Assembly: GCA_003021175.1 (NCBI GenBank)
Contig: PXQV01000015.1
Coordinates: 182,170 to 246,169, forward strand
Length of the DNA: 64,000 nucleotides
From: Halobacteriales archaeon QH_7_66_36
GTDB lineage: Archaea; Halobacteriota; Halobacteria; Halobacteriales; Haloarculaceae
Direction: 5' to 3'
Every line of letters begins with the position of its first letter. The first letter of the stretch is position 1. Under the pieces are notes generated by a model that was not told the DNA's origin, made no database searches, and worked only from the letters and a program-made list of their open reading frames with translations. Made by a program: the position numbers and the translations under genes. Of this stretch, positions 26,135-34,390 are shown in pieces.

Positions 26135-27082
26135 ATGCCGAAGCAGGTCGACGACCCGGATTACCACCACGTGAACCACACCGCCGCCCAGACCTGCGGG
26201 TGGACGGCCAACGCGCTCCGGAGTGAAGGCCGCTGCTACAAGAACCAGTTCTACGGCATTCAGAGTCACCGCTGTATCCAGATGACGCCGGTCGTGAAAT
26301 GCAACGAGCGGTGCGTCTTCTGCTGGCGCGATCACGCCGGCCACGCCTACGAGCTAGACGACGTCGAGTGGGACGACCCAGAAGCGGTGGTCGACGCCTC
26401 CATCGAACTCCAGCGGAAGCTCCTGTCGGGCTTCGGCGGCAACGACGAGGTGCCCCGCGAGGCCTTCGAGGAAGCGATGGAGCCGCGCCACGTCGCCATC
26501 TCGCTCGACGGTGAGCCGACCCTGTACCCGTACCTGCCGGAACTCATCGACGCGTTCCACGACCGCGGTATCACGACGTTCCTCGTCTCCAACGGTACCC
26601 GTCCGGCGGTGCTCCGTGCGTGTGACCCGACGCAACTGTACGTCTCCGTCGACGCCGCGGACAGACACACCTTCGACGAGACGGTGGGTGCCGTCGAGGA
26701 CGACGCGTGGCCGAATCTGCTCGACACGCTCGACGTGCTCGCCGACAAGGAGGCGACGCGCACGGTCATCCGGACGACGCTCGTGGATGGCGTCAACATG
26801 CACCCCCCGGAGTGGTACGCGGCGATGTGCCGGCGGGCGGACGCCGACTTCGTGGAGCTGAAAGCCTACATGTACGTCGGCCACTCTCGCGGCCGCCTCG
26901 ACGACGCGAACATGCCCGACCACGACGCGGTTCGCGCGTTCGCCGAGGAGATGTGCGAGTTCCTCCCCGACCACGACACGCTCCGCGAGGTGCCACAGTC
27001 CCGCGTCGTCCTGCTCGCCCGCGACGAGGACACCTGGGTGCCGAAGCTGAAGGGCGGTAGCGACTTCTGGGCGCGGGACTAG
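26135..27082 (+). CDS. taw1: tRNA 4-demethylwyosine synthase
   Basis: 315 residues, radical SAM enzyme that forms the tricyclic imidazopurine of wyosine at G37 of tRNA-Phe. The radical SAM cluster motif is CNERCVFCWRD (about residue 54). TYW1-family pieces include an N-terminal extra cysteine region (TCGWTANALRSEGRCYKNQFYG, listed in part), the SLDGEPTLYP segment and LKAYMYVGHSRGRL near residue 245. The archaeal form lacks the eukaryotic flavodoxin domain, as here. Monocistronic, divergent from ALDH. Confidence 0.95.
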   Translation: MPKQVDDPDYHHVNHTAAQTCGWTANALRSEGRCYKNQFYGIQSHRCIQMTPVVKCNERCVFCWRDHAGHAYELDDVEWDDPEAVVDASIELQRKLLSGFGGNDEVPREAFEEAMEPRHVAISLDGEPTLYPYLPELIDAFHDRGITTFLVSNGTRPAVLRACDPTQLYVSVDAADRHTFDETVGAVEDDAWPNLLDTLDVLADKEATRTVIRTTLVDGVNMHPPEWYAAMCRRADADFVELKAYMYVGHSRGRLDDANMPDHDAVRAFAEEMCEFLPDHDTLREVPQSRVVLLARDEDTWVPKLKGGSDFWARD

Positions 27083-27117
27083 TGTATCAAACGGAGCGCG
27101 TCTGTGTGTCCACAGTG

Positions 27118-27536
27118 ATGAAACGAAGAACGATGCTGTCGGCCGCCGCCTTCCTCGCCGCGAGTGCCGGATGCAGTTCGATCAGGTTCGGATCGACAGC
27201 AACTACGATCAGTTGGAGATGGAAGCCGTCGAAGACCCGGACCCCGACTCGTCGTTCATGGTCGAGTACACCGACCTGACGCCGCGGCTACGTGACCCTG
27301 TCGACGCCGCTATCTCCGACGGAGCGGTGCGACAGTGTCACCAGTTCGATAACGGCGAGCACTCCGACATCGAGGCCCTGTACGACTTCATCGCCGTCCG
27401 GTGGGAAGAGGCGGACGACCCCCCGTCTGACCTCCGGTCCCGGACGTACCTGAAGCGTGAGAGGACGTACCTCGGGATGCTCCTATCGACTCTGGACGCC
27501 GCCGCGCTCTACTCGCTCCCCGACGACTCGGAGTGA
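27118..27536 (+). pseudogene. Small lipoprotein gene, frame-disrupted after the signal peptide
   Basis: ATG 27118 reads MKRRTMLSAAAFLAASAGC, a signal peptide with lipobox, then leaves the good coding frame. The mature part, with strong haloarchaeal codon bias and acidic composition, is open in another frame from 27171 (MQFDQVRIDSNYDQLEMEAV onwards) to TGA 27536. One -1 (or +2) shift around 27160-27190 would join the two halves into a protein of ~138 residues. Either a true frameshift mutation or a sequencing error. No family recognised for the mature part. Confidence 0.6.
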
Positions 27537-27642
27537 GGCGGTCGCCAAGGGATTCCGTGGGCCGGACACGAAACCCTCTTTGACTATCCGTACCCAAGGC
27601 AGGTAGAGACGCGAACCAGATTGCTCTTCATCACGATTCTGT

Positions 27643-27655
27643 TACGGACACCGTA
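27643..27655. promoter_or_regulatory. Inverted repeat TACGG-ACA-CCGTA before rbkR
   Basis: A perfect 5-bp inverted repeat with 3-bp spacer, 40 bases before the rbkR ATG. RbkR proteins autoregulate the riboflavin genes they belong to, so this is a plausible operator. Position just upstream of the expected TATA region (~27662-27672) would suit activation. Confidence 0.35.
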
Positions 27656-27694
27656 TTCGTTACGCTTATCCGGGGAGACATCTAAGCGGTAGCT

Positions 27695-28393
27695 ATGCAG
27701 GAACAGGCGGCGTCGGTCGGTCCCGACGAACTCGCCACGCTGAAACATCTCGCGCTGCTCGGCGCGCTCGACGGCGCGACCACAGTCACGTGCGCGATCC
27801 TCGCTGACCGGCTCGACGCGTCGAACCAGACCGCCTCGCGCCGACTCCAGCGGCTGGAGGAGGCCGGCGCAGTCACGCGCGAACTGCTCGGCGACGGCCA
27901 GCAGGTCACCGTCACGGACGACGGCGAGCGCGCGCTCCGGGGCGAGTACGAGCAGTACCGGCGCGTGTTCGAGCAGCGAGACGCCGTCCGGCTCTCCGGC
28001 TTCGTCACGAGCGGCATGGGCGAGGGCCGCCACTACATCTCCCTGCCGGGCTACATGGAGCAGTTCGTCGACCGACTGGGGTACGAGCCGTTTCTCGGCA
28101 CGCTGAACGTGGAACTCGACGAGGCGAGCATCGAGGCGCGGGCCCGGATGGACGCGCTCGGCCCCGTCCGCATCGACGGCTGGGAGGACGACGACCGGAC
28201 GTACGGGCCGGCGTTCTGCTGGCCCGCGACCGTCGAGGCGGGCGAACACGAGTCCGAGCAGGCCCACGTCATCGCGCCCGAGCGCACCCACCACGGGGCC
28301 GACCAACTGGAGGTCATCGCGCCGGAGAAACTGCGTGACACCCTCGACATCGAGGACGACGAGGAGGTGACCGTCCGTGTCACGGAGCAGTAG
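27695..28393 (+). CDS. rbkR: CTP-dependent riboflavin kinase fused to HTH regulator
   Basis: 232 residues with two domains: an N-terminal winged helix (about 10-95; [20 protein letters not shown] is the recognition part) and a C-terminal archaeal CTP-dependent riboflavin kinase domain (about 100-230; [19 protein letters not shown]). The kinase makes FMN from riboflavin; the HTH makes it a regulator of riboflavin genes. It directly precedes and overlaps ribB by 17 bp, which fits co-regulation of the pathway. Length and fusion are those of the RbkR family. Confidence 0.94.
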   Translation: MQEQAASVGPDELATLKHLALLGALDGATTVTCAILADRLDASNQTASRRLQRLEEAGAVTRELLGDGQQVTVTDDGERALRGEYEQYRRVFEQRDAVRLSGFVTSGMGEGRHYISLPGYMEQFVDRLGYEPFLGTLNVELDEASIEARARMDALGPVRIDGWEDDDRTYGPAFCWPATVEAGEHESEQAHVIAPERTHHGADQLEVIAPEKLRDTLDIEDDEEVTVRVTEQ

Positions 28394-29042
28394 CGTCGTC
28401 GCCAGCGTCGAGGACGCCATCGACGCGTTCCGGCGCGGCGACCCGGTGCTCGTCCACGACGCCGCCGACCGCGAGGGTGAGACTGACCTCGTGTATCCGG
28501 CCCACGCGGTCGACGCCGACGCCGTGCACCGACTCCGCGCGGACGCCGGCGGTCTCGTCTGTGTCGCGCTCTCCGATGCCGTCGCCGAGGCGTGGAATCT
28601 CCCGTTCGTCCAGGAGACCATCGACCACCCCGCGGCCGCGGACCACGAACTCGCGTACGACGAACGGTCGTCGTTCTCGCTTTCCGTCAACCACCGCGAG
28701 ACGTTCACCGGCATCACCGACGACGACCGCGCGCTCACTATCTCTCGACTCGGCGAGGCCGCTCGCGTCCCCGAGGCGGTCGACTTCGCCGGCGAGTTCC
28801 GCGCCCCCGGTCACGTCCACCTGCTGCGGGCCGCGCCGGACCTGCTCGGCGACCGACAGGGTCACACCGAACTGGCGGTCGCGCTCGCCGAGGTGGCCGA
28901 CCAGCCGCCCGCGGCCGTCGTCTGTGAGATGCTCGACGGCGACACCGGCGGTGCGCGCTCTCCCGCCGACGCCCGCGCGTACGCCGGCCGACACGGCCTC
29001 GCGTACGTCGAGGGCGCGGACCTGCTCGCGCGGCTGGCGTAA
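28377..29042 (+). CDS. ribB: 3,4-dihydroxy-2-butanone 4-phosphate synthase
   Basis: 221 residues, converts ribulose 5-phosphate to the four-carbon riboflavin precursor plus formate. Family motifs: [15 protein letters not shown] (metal/substrate acids), [28 protein letters not shown] and [13 protein letters not shown] 28377 lies inside the end of rbkR (17-bp overlap); no later start fits because the conserved region begins soon after. Co-transcribed with rbkR. Confidence 0.94.
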   Translation: MSRSSSVVASVEDAIDAFRRGDPVLVHDAADREGETDLVYPAHAVDADAVHRLRADAGGLVCVALSDAVAEAWNLPFVQETIDHPAAADHELAYDERSSFSLSVNHRETFTGITDDDRALTISRLGEAARVPEAVDFAGEFRAPGHVHLLRAAPDLLGDRQGHTELAVALAEVADQPPAAVVCEMLDGDTGGARSPADARAYAGRHGLAYVEGADLLARLA

Positions 29043-29049
29043 TCCTCGC

Positions 29050-29058
29050 GGATTTAAG
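29050..29058 (+). promoter_or_regulatory. TATA-like box before ilvE
   Basis: GGATTTAAG-type AT element within an otherwise GC-rich stretch, ~25-30 bases upstream of the ATG at 29082, so the transcript would be nearly leaderless. Confidence 0.45.
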
Positions 29059-29081
29059 TCGGCCGCGCTTCACCTTCTAGT

Positions 29082-30017
29082 ATGTCCGCGTTCGAGGAGA
29101 TGGAAGGCGACGGCGTCATCTGGCAGAACGGCGAGTTCGTCGACTGGGAGGACGCGACGACCCACGTGCTCACCCACGGACTCCACTACGGCTCGGGTAT
29201 CTTCGAGGGCGTGCGCGCATACGACACCGAGCAGGGGACGGCTATCTTCCGCTGGGACGAACACCTCGACCGGTTCTACCAGAGCGGCAAGCCGTACGAC
29301 ATGGAGATCGGCTACGACCGCGAGGAGCTGACGGAGGCGGCGGTGGAGGTGCTCAACCGCAACGACCTCGACTCCGCGTACATCCGGCCCATCGCCTTCT
29401 ACGGCTACAACAGCCTCGGCGTCTCGCCGAAGGACTGTCCCGTCGACGTGGCCGTCGCGGCGTGGCCGTGGGGCACCTATCTCGGCGAGGACGCGCTCGA
29501 AAACGGCATCGACGTGATGATCTCCTCGTGGCGCAAACACGCCTCCAGTCAGATCCCGACGAACGCGAAGACGACCGGTCTCTACGTCAACAGCCTGCTG
29601 GCCGGCGAGGAGGCCCGCCGCAACGGCTACGCGGAGGCCATCGTCCTCAACAAGGAGGGCAACGTCGCGGAGGGCCCCGGCGAGAATCTCTTCCTCGTGC
29701 GCGACGGCGAGCTATTCACCCCCGGCCTCAGCGAGTCCATCCTCGACGGCATCACCCGCGACACCGTCATCACGCTCGCCGAGGAGCGCGGCTACACGGT
29801 CCACGACAACGTCTCCGTCTCGCGTGGCGAGCTGAACACCGCCGACGAGCTGTTCTTCACCGGCTCTGCCGCCGAGGTCACGCCGATCCGCAAGGTGGAC
29901 AACGTCGTCATCGGCGAGGGGACCCGCGGCCCTGTCACCGAGGAACTCCAGCAGGCGTTCTTCGACCTCGTGGAGCGGCGCACCGACGACCACGACGACT
30001 GGTTCGACTACGTTTAA
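29082..30017 (+). CDS. ilvE: Branched-chain amino acid aminotransferase
   Basis: 311 residues, fold-type IV PLP enzyme catalysing the last step of Leu/Ile/Val synthesis. Typical features: HGLHYGSGIFEGVRAYDT near residue 30, the PLP lysine in NAKTTGLY (about residue 165) and the phosphate-binding EGPGENLFLVRDG, then SGSAAEV-like FFTGSAAEVTPI. Own promoter (TATA-like element at 29050). The stop codon is followed directly by the structured repeat at 30018-30163. Confidence 0.95.
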   Translation: MSAFEEMEGDGVIWQNGEFVDWEDATTHVLTHGLHYGSGIFEGVRAYDTEQGTAIFRWDEHLDRFYQSGKPYDMEIGYDREELTEAAVEVLNRNDLDSAYIRPIAFYGYNSLGVSPKDCPVDVAVAAWPWGTYLGEDALENGIDVMISSWRKHASSQIPTNAKTTGLYVNSLLAGEEARRNGYAEAIVLNKEGNVAEGPGENLFLVRDGELFTPGLSESILDGITRDTVITLAEERGYTVHDNVSVSRGELNTADELFFTGSAAEVTPIRKVDNVVIGEGTRGPVTEELQQAFFDLVERRTDDHDDWFDYV

Positions 30018-30163
30018 CCCACTTTTTGCACGGGCCGGCAAGGCCGGCCCGGCAAAAACTTGGGGAAAATATGCGGGCGTGCTCCTGCCGCCAGCCTCCC
30101 TCTGGTCGGCTGGCGTTAGTCCGCGCGCCCTACCGCTCGCTCACTCCGCTCGCTCGCGGTACG
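30018..30163 (+). ncRNA. Structured 3'-UTR-type element, copy 1 (after ilvE)
   Basis: Starts on the base after the ilvE stop. Conserved blocks shared with copy 2 (46048-46193, minus): CCCACTTTTTGCAC at 30018, GGCAAAAACTTGG at 30051 continuing to GAAAATATGCG, TGCTCCTGCCGC at 30080, GTTAGTCCGCG at 30115. Between them are hairpins specific to this copy: GGGCCGGC-AA-GCCGGCCC-like (30032-30050), CAGCC...GGCTGG, and TACCG...CGGTA (30131-30161). CTTTTTGC also pairs with GCAAAAAC around the first hairpin. Could act as transcript end, stabiliser or mobile sequence. Limits of the element are approximate. Confidence 0.6.
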
Positions 30164-30292
30164 TCGGAGAAAAGTAGCCGTCGGAAACGATATCTTTCGG
30201 CCCGAAACGAGCCCGTTGGCCTATGCGACTGCTTCGAATCGGTACGAGGCGTTCCCGCTCTCGCTCGTCGCCGCTCGCCGTCGACTGGGCCG

Positions 30293-31471
30293 TCACCGGA
30301 GCAACGTGAGTCCCGAAGTGGTCCCGCCCCTGACCACGAAGCCGTCCTCGACGGGCGCGAGTCCGTCGATGGTACCGAACCCGTAGTGCTCCCGCGACCA
30401 CGCGGCGCGCTGTGTGCCGTCGGCGAGGTCGTGGAGCGTGATGCCCGCGTTCGTCCGACCGAAGGCGACCCAGTCGTCGCCCACCACCGGCCGACCGGTG
30501 ACGATTCCAGTGTCCAACTGCCACTGGACCTCGCCCGTGGCCGCGTCGAGGGCGACGCTCCTTCGGCCGTTTCCGGCGGGAACGACAACGGTCTCGTCGG
30601 TCACGGCCAGCCCGGTGTGGACTTCTTCCACGCCGGCGAGCGAGCGCGACCACCGTGTCACGCCGGTGCCGGCGTCGATGGCGTAGACGGTGCCGCGGTT
30701 GTCGACAGCGTAGACCGTCCGGTCGGCCACCGACACGGAGCCGACCGTCTTTCCGAGCGCGAGGTGCCACCGCTCCTCGCCGTCGAAGTCGTACTTGCGG
30801 ACGCCCCCGGTTCTGTTGACGGTCCGCGTCGTGTAGATGCCGCTCGACCCGACTGCCACCGTCTCCCCGGTGGCGGTCCACTGGCGGTTCCCGGTTCGGG
30901 TCCCGACGGCGACCGGTTGCGGCCCCGCGACGTAGGTTGTCTCGCCGGCTGCTGCGGCCGCGCTCGGGCCGTAGCCGCCGACGTCTGCTTGCCAGTACCG
31001 CCCGCCCGTCCCGCGGTCGAGTGCCGCGAGCCGGTTCAGTCCCGGCACGACGACGGCCCCGCAGGTGAGGACGGGTACTGTATCGAAGTCCCCGCCGTCG
31101 TGGTCGTACCGCCAGACGGCACCCGCTTCCGGCGCGTCGATGTCGACCGCCACGACCTCGGTGCTCGCGGGCACGTACGCCGTCCCATCCGCGACCGCTG
31201 GGAGCGCCGACGCGAGCATCTGACGACCGTCCTCGCCGCGAACGTCGCCCAGCAGGTCCACGGCGTCGGCGTCGGGCGCGGGCGGCACGGTGTTCGTCTG
31301 TCCGGTGCGACCGGGGCCTCCACCGGCCATCCGCCACGTCGCGGCGGGGTTGTCACACGAGCCGTCGATTGGCGGGGCGCTCTGTGCCGGGTTCCGCAAC
31401 CGCTCGGCACAGCCGGCCGTGCCGACCGCTGCGGCCCCGAGGGCCGTCAGGAGGGCTCTTCGGGAGAGCAT
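30293..31471 (-). CDS. PQQ-like beta-propeller lipoprotein
   Basis: 392 residues. The N-terminus MLSRRALLTALGAAAVGTAGC is a twin-arginine-like signal with lipobox, so the protein is surface-anchored. The mature part has repeated strands with DxxTGxxxW motifs (DAGTGVTRWSRSL, DAATGEVQWQLD), typical of PQQ/BamB-like eight-bladed propellers. No quinoprotein catalytic residues are recognisable, so a binding or scaffold role is more likely. It precedes, in the same direction, no close operon partner. Confidence 0.82.
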   Translation of the reverse strand: MLSRRALLTALGAAAVGTAGCAERLRNPAQSAPPIDGSCDNPAATWRMAGGGPGRTGQTNTVPPAPDADAVDLLGDVRGEDGRQMLASALPAVADGTAYVPASTEVVAVDIDAPEAGAVWRYDHDGGDFDTVPVLTCGAVVVPGLNRLAALDRGTGGRYWQADVGGYGPSAAAAAGETTYVAGPQPVAVGTRTGNRQWTATGETVAVGSSGIYTTRTVNRTGGVRKYDFDGEERWHLALGKTVGSVSVADRTVYAVDNRGTVYAIDAGTGVTRWSRSLAGVEEVHTGLAVTDETVVVPAGNGRRSVALDAATGEVQWQLDTGIVTGRPVVGDDWVAFGRTNAGITLHDLADGTQRAAWSREHYGFGTIDGLAPVEDGFVVRGGTTSGLTLLR

Positions 31472-31600
31472 ACGATTGTACAGTACACAAACCGCTGTTA
31501 GAAAAAAGCCTACCGACAGATCCGGAGCCTCGGGCTACCGGCCGCATCACGGTCGTGGTCCGCATCGCACCGAGCGTCGCAGAAAAATTCCCGCGTCGGA

Positions 31601-32938
31601 TCAGACGAGAACGTCAGAACCGTACGAGGCGTTCCCGCTCGTCGACGCCGCGCTGGCGTCGGTCTCTACTTCGGTCTCCGTGTCCTCGTACTCGACGGTC
31701 ACCTCGACCGTCTCGGCGTCCTCGGGGACCGCGAACGTCACCTCGCCGTCCGCGTTCGTGGTGTAGTCGGTCCCGTCGTGCGTGACCGTCGCACCCTCGA
31801 CTGGCTCGTCGCCGCTCGTGACGCTGACGGTGGCGTTCTCGCCGGCGGTGACGTCGCCGACGAACTCGGCAGCGACCTCGGGCGCGTCGTCACTGTCGTT
31901 CGTCTCGCCGTCGACTCGCTCTATCGGCACGTCGATGCCGGATTCGCTCGCGACCGGCTTGATGTTGTACTTGCCTGTGTTTCCACGCTCGACGACGGTG
32001 ATGTCGTAGACGAAGTCGACCGTCGAGTTCGCCTCGACGGTGAACTCCTCGTTGAGCTGGAGCTTCTCGGACGGGAGCTTCACGTCGGCCGACGAGCCGC
32101 CCGCGAGCGTTCCGTCGACCTCGCTCACGTGGACGAACACCTTCGAGTAGTTGCCCTCCTCGGCGTCGAACGTCTCCATGAGGGTCGCGTTCGCGCCCTT
32201 CAGCTCGGTGAGGTCGACCGTCCGGTTGTCTACCTCGTACTCGGTTCGGTTGTCGGACTCGTCGCTCGGCTGGACTCCGACCTTCGTGATCGTGACGTTC
32301 AGGTGTTCGAAGTCGTCGATCGCGTTCCGCTCGTCGCTCAGATAGAAGGCGAGCGAGCCCTGCGTTTCAGTCCCGTTCTCGTCCATCGCGGCCTCGCCGT
32401 CGGCGCTCGCGTCGACCTCGTTGATCTCGACGTCCGTCCCGGACTCGCTCGCGACCGGGCGGATGACGTACTTGCCGGAGCCGCCGGCCTTCGTCACCAT
32501 GATATCGTAGACGAAGTCGACGTCCTCGCCGTCGCCGACGGTGAAGTTCTGGGTGAGTTGGAGCCGGTCGGAGGGAAGCTTCACCTCCGCCGAGTCCCCG
32601 TTCGTCAGCGTTCCGTCGATGCCGCCGACCGACAGGAACACCTTCTCGTAGTCGCCGCTTTCAAGCTCGTACTGCCCGACGAGCGACGAGTTCGCCCCGT
32701 CGAGCCGCGTCAGGTCGACCGTCGCGTCGGCTTCTTTCGTCGTCCGATTCCCGTCCGCGCGCACGAACGTCACCTCCGTGATCGTGACGTTCAGGTGGTC
32801 GAAGTCTTCGAGTGCGCCCGGCTGGTCGCTCACGTAGAAGTTCACCGTGCCCGTGCCGCTACCGGGGTCGAGCGCGGTCGAACAGCCCGCGAGCGCGAGC
32901 ATGCCGGCCATCAGTACCGCCGCAACTGTGCGTCTCAT
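31601..32938 (-). CDS. Surface lipoprotein with two DUF4382 domains
   Basis: 445 residues from ATG 32938 (MRRTVAAVLMAGMLALAGC, lipobox LAGC). Two homologous DUF4382-type domains follow (about 30-185 and 190-350), each with the pattern FYVSDQPG / FYLSDERN, HLNVTITEVTF / HLNVTITKVGV, and ...EVKLPSDRLQL / DVKLPSEKLQL. A C-terminal ~90-residue Ig-like domain (TAGENATVSVTSGDEPVEGA) ends the protein. Exported, anchored, very acidic. Function unknown. The open frame continuing to 34009 is antisense to RNase Z and was rejected. Confidence 0.85.
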   Translation of the reverse strand: MRRTVAAVLMAGMLALAGCSTALDPGSGTGTVNFYVSDQPGALEDFDHLNVTITEVTFVRADGNRTTKEADATVDLTRLDGANSSLVGQYELESGDYEKVFLSVGGIDGTLTNGDSAEVKLPSDRLQLTQNFTVGDGEDVDFVYDIMVTKAGGSGKYVIRPVASESGTDVEINEVDASADGEAAMDENGTETQGSLAFYLSDERNAIDDFEHLNVTITKVGVQPSDESDNRTEYEVDNRTVDLTELKGANATLMETFDAEEGNYSKVFVHVSEVDGTLAGGSSADVKLPSEKLQLNEEFTVEANSTVDFVYDITVVERGNTGKYNIKPVASESGIDVPIERVDGETNDSDDAPEVAAEFVGDVTAGENATVSVTSGDEPVEGATVTHDGTDYTTNADGEVTFAVPEDAETVEVTVEYEDTETEVETDASAASTSGNASYGSDVLV

Positions 32939-33076
32939 GCGCTCGCGGGGAGGTGTCAGGTACAGATAAACGGGCGACGCCGTTTCCGTCAGTTCACGAC
33001 TTAACGCGAATAAACGGTCTGAACGGTCGCCGCGCGGTTCCGATAGCCGTTTAGGGACGCCGCCGAACCCACGCAC

Positions 33077-34006
33077 ATGACCCTTTCCGTGACCTTCCTC
33101 GGGACGAGCGGGGCCGTCCCCACGGCGGCGCGCAACCCGAGCGCCGTCTTCGTCCGCCGCGACGGCGACCGCCTGCTGTTCGACTGCGCCGAGGGAACCC
33201 AGCGCCAGATGATGCGCTTTTCGACGGGGTTCGCCGTCTCTCACATCTTCCTCAGCCACACGCACGGCGATCACGTGCTCGGCATCCCCGGCCTCCTCGA
33301 ATCGTGGGACTTCAACGAGCGCGATGCCCCCGTCGCCATCCACACGCCCGACGGCACCCGACAGGCGGTGCGGAATCTCGTCACCGCCACCGGGTCGCGC
33401 CCCTCCTACCCCGTCCGTATCAACGAGGTCGGTCCGGGCGACGTCGCGCTCGCCACCGACGAGTACGAGGTGCGCGTCTTCCGGACGGACCACCGCGCCA
33501 CCTCGGTCGGCTACGCGCTCGTCGAGGACGAGCGGAAGGGCCGCTTCGACCGCGAGCGCGCGGAGGAACTCGGCGTGCCCGTCGGCCCGAAGTTCTCGCA
33601 ACTCCACGACGGCGAGCCGGTCGAGCTCGACGACGGGACGGTCGTCCGGCCGGAACAGGTCGTCGGCGACCCGCGTCCCGGACGCACGCTCGTCTACACC
33701 GGCGACACCCGTCCCACGAGCGCGACGGTGGCGGCGGCCGCCGACGCCGACCTGCTGATTCACGACGCCACCTTCACCGCGGACCGCCGCGAGCGCGCGG
33801 GCGAGACGGGCCACTCGACGGCGGTACAGGCGGCCGAAATCGCCAACCGGGCGAACGCGCGCCGACTCGCGTTCACGCACGTCTCCTCTCGGTACGCCGG
33901 GCACGAACACGACCTCGCGGCGGAGGGGGAGGCGGTGTTCGAGGGTGAGCGCGCGTTCCTCCCCGACGACGGCGACGAGATCGAGATTCCGCACCCCGAC
34001 GAGTGA
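33077..34006 (+). CDS. rnz: Ribonuclease Z (tRNA 3'-endonuclease)
   Basis: 309 residues, metallo-beta-lactamase fold enzyme that trims the 3' end of pre-tRNAs. Starts MTLSVTFLGTSGAVPT, the usual RNase Z opening. The zinc motif is SHTHGDHVLG (about residue 60); later zinc ligands are in FRTDH, YTGDTRPT and FTHVSSRY. Length is normal. Divergent from the DUF4382 gene; repeat element A lies 63 bp downstream. Confidence 0.96.
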   Translation: MTLSVTFLGTSGAVPTAARNPSAVFVRRDGDRLLFDCAEGTQRQMMRFSTGFAVSHIFLSHTHGDHVLGIPGLLESWDFNERDAPVAIHTPDGTRQAVRNLVTATGSRPSYPVRINEVGPGDVALATDEYEVRVFRTDHRATSVGYALVEDERKGRFDRERAEELGVPVGPKFSQLHDGEPVELDDGTVVRPEQVVGDPRPGRTLVYTGDTRPTSATVAAAADADLLIHDATFTADRRERAGETGHSTAVQAAEIANRANARRLAFTHVSSRYAGHEHDLAAEGEAVFEGERAFLPDDGDEIEIPHPDE

Positions 34007-34069
34007 CACGTCGACTGTTGAGCTGTTGGTGCTGTCGGGTCATACTGTCCGCCTCTGCCCCGACACATC

Positions 34070-34333
34070 GGTAGTGTTCAGATACGTGAGTCGTCGCTCG
34101 ACCGAGCAACTGCGGCGGGTGGGACTGAAAGGGGCCGTCGTCTCGGCGAACCCGGACGATGCAAGCAGCGAGGGAGCTTCGCTCCCTCGGGCCGCTCGCG
34201 CGGTGCAACCGCGCGAGGACACCGCAGGCCGAAGGCCGAGGAGCACAGCGAGTCCCGGGAGTCGAGACGACGGGGGCTTTCCACACCTCGTTGGTCGAAT
34301 AGTTTCCAGAGTCACTGTTATCTGAACACTACC
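34070..34333. mobile_element. MITE-like element A, 264 bp with both inverted ends
   Basis: Left end GGTAGTGTTCAGATA and right end (reverse complement) are identical over 15 bases. Flanking 8-mers GACACATC (34062-34069) and GACGCACC (34334-34341) agree at 6 of 8. The body contains hairpins such as GAGGGAG-CTTCG-CTCCCTC and GCGCGGT-GCA-ACCGCGC, and outer arms around GTCGTCTC / GAGACGAC. Shares 23 identical bases (34114-34136) with element B, and its reverse strand aligns with elements C and D. There is no transposase; it would need one in trans. The ends resemble those of IS6-type haloarchaeal elements by memory. Confidence 0.65.
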
Positions 34334-34352
34334 GACGCACCTTTCGCAACTA

Positions 34353-34360
34353 CCATATAG
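34353..34360 (+). promoter_or_regulatory. TATA-like box of the ATP synthase operon
   Basis: CCATATAG is the only AT-rich hexamer in range, 31-38 bases before the atpH ATG at 34391. It lies 20 bases from the right end of element A, so the insertion has replaced whatever once lay upstream of the core promoter. Confidence 0.45.
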
Positions 34361-34390
34361 TCCGTCACCCAATCCTCGCACGATACGAAT

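Noticed and set aside
24557-26344. 595-residue version of aldehyde dehydrogenase
   Set aside because: The extra N-terminus overlaps taw1 and lacks coding character; ATG 26026 matches the family start.
30242-30260. 19-bp exact match with 31622-31640 (GTACGAGGCGTTCCCGCTC)
   Set aside because: It lies at the C-terminal coding end of the DUF4382 protein and in the gap after ilvE. Too short to exclude chance in GC-rich DNA; no extended similarity found.
29462-31501. 679-residue open frame on the plus strand overlapping ilvE and the PQQ-like gene
   Set aside because: Arg/His-rich, out of frame with ilvE and antisense to the lipoprotein gene; typical shadow.
31601-34009. Extension of the DUF4382 lipoprotein frame to 34009 (802 residues)
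   Set aside because: The N-terminal ~350 residues are antisense to RNase Z, and a lipoprotein signal peptide starts exactly at 32938.
34141-34260. Long open stretches inside element A as a possible transposase
   Set aside because: The frames are short and full of palindromes; no DDE or other transposase motif.
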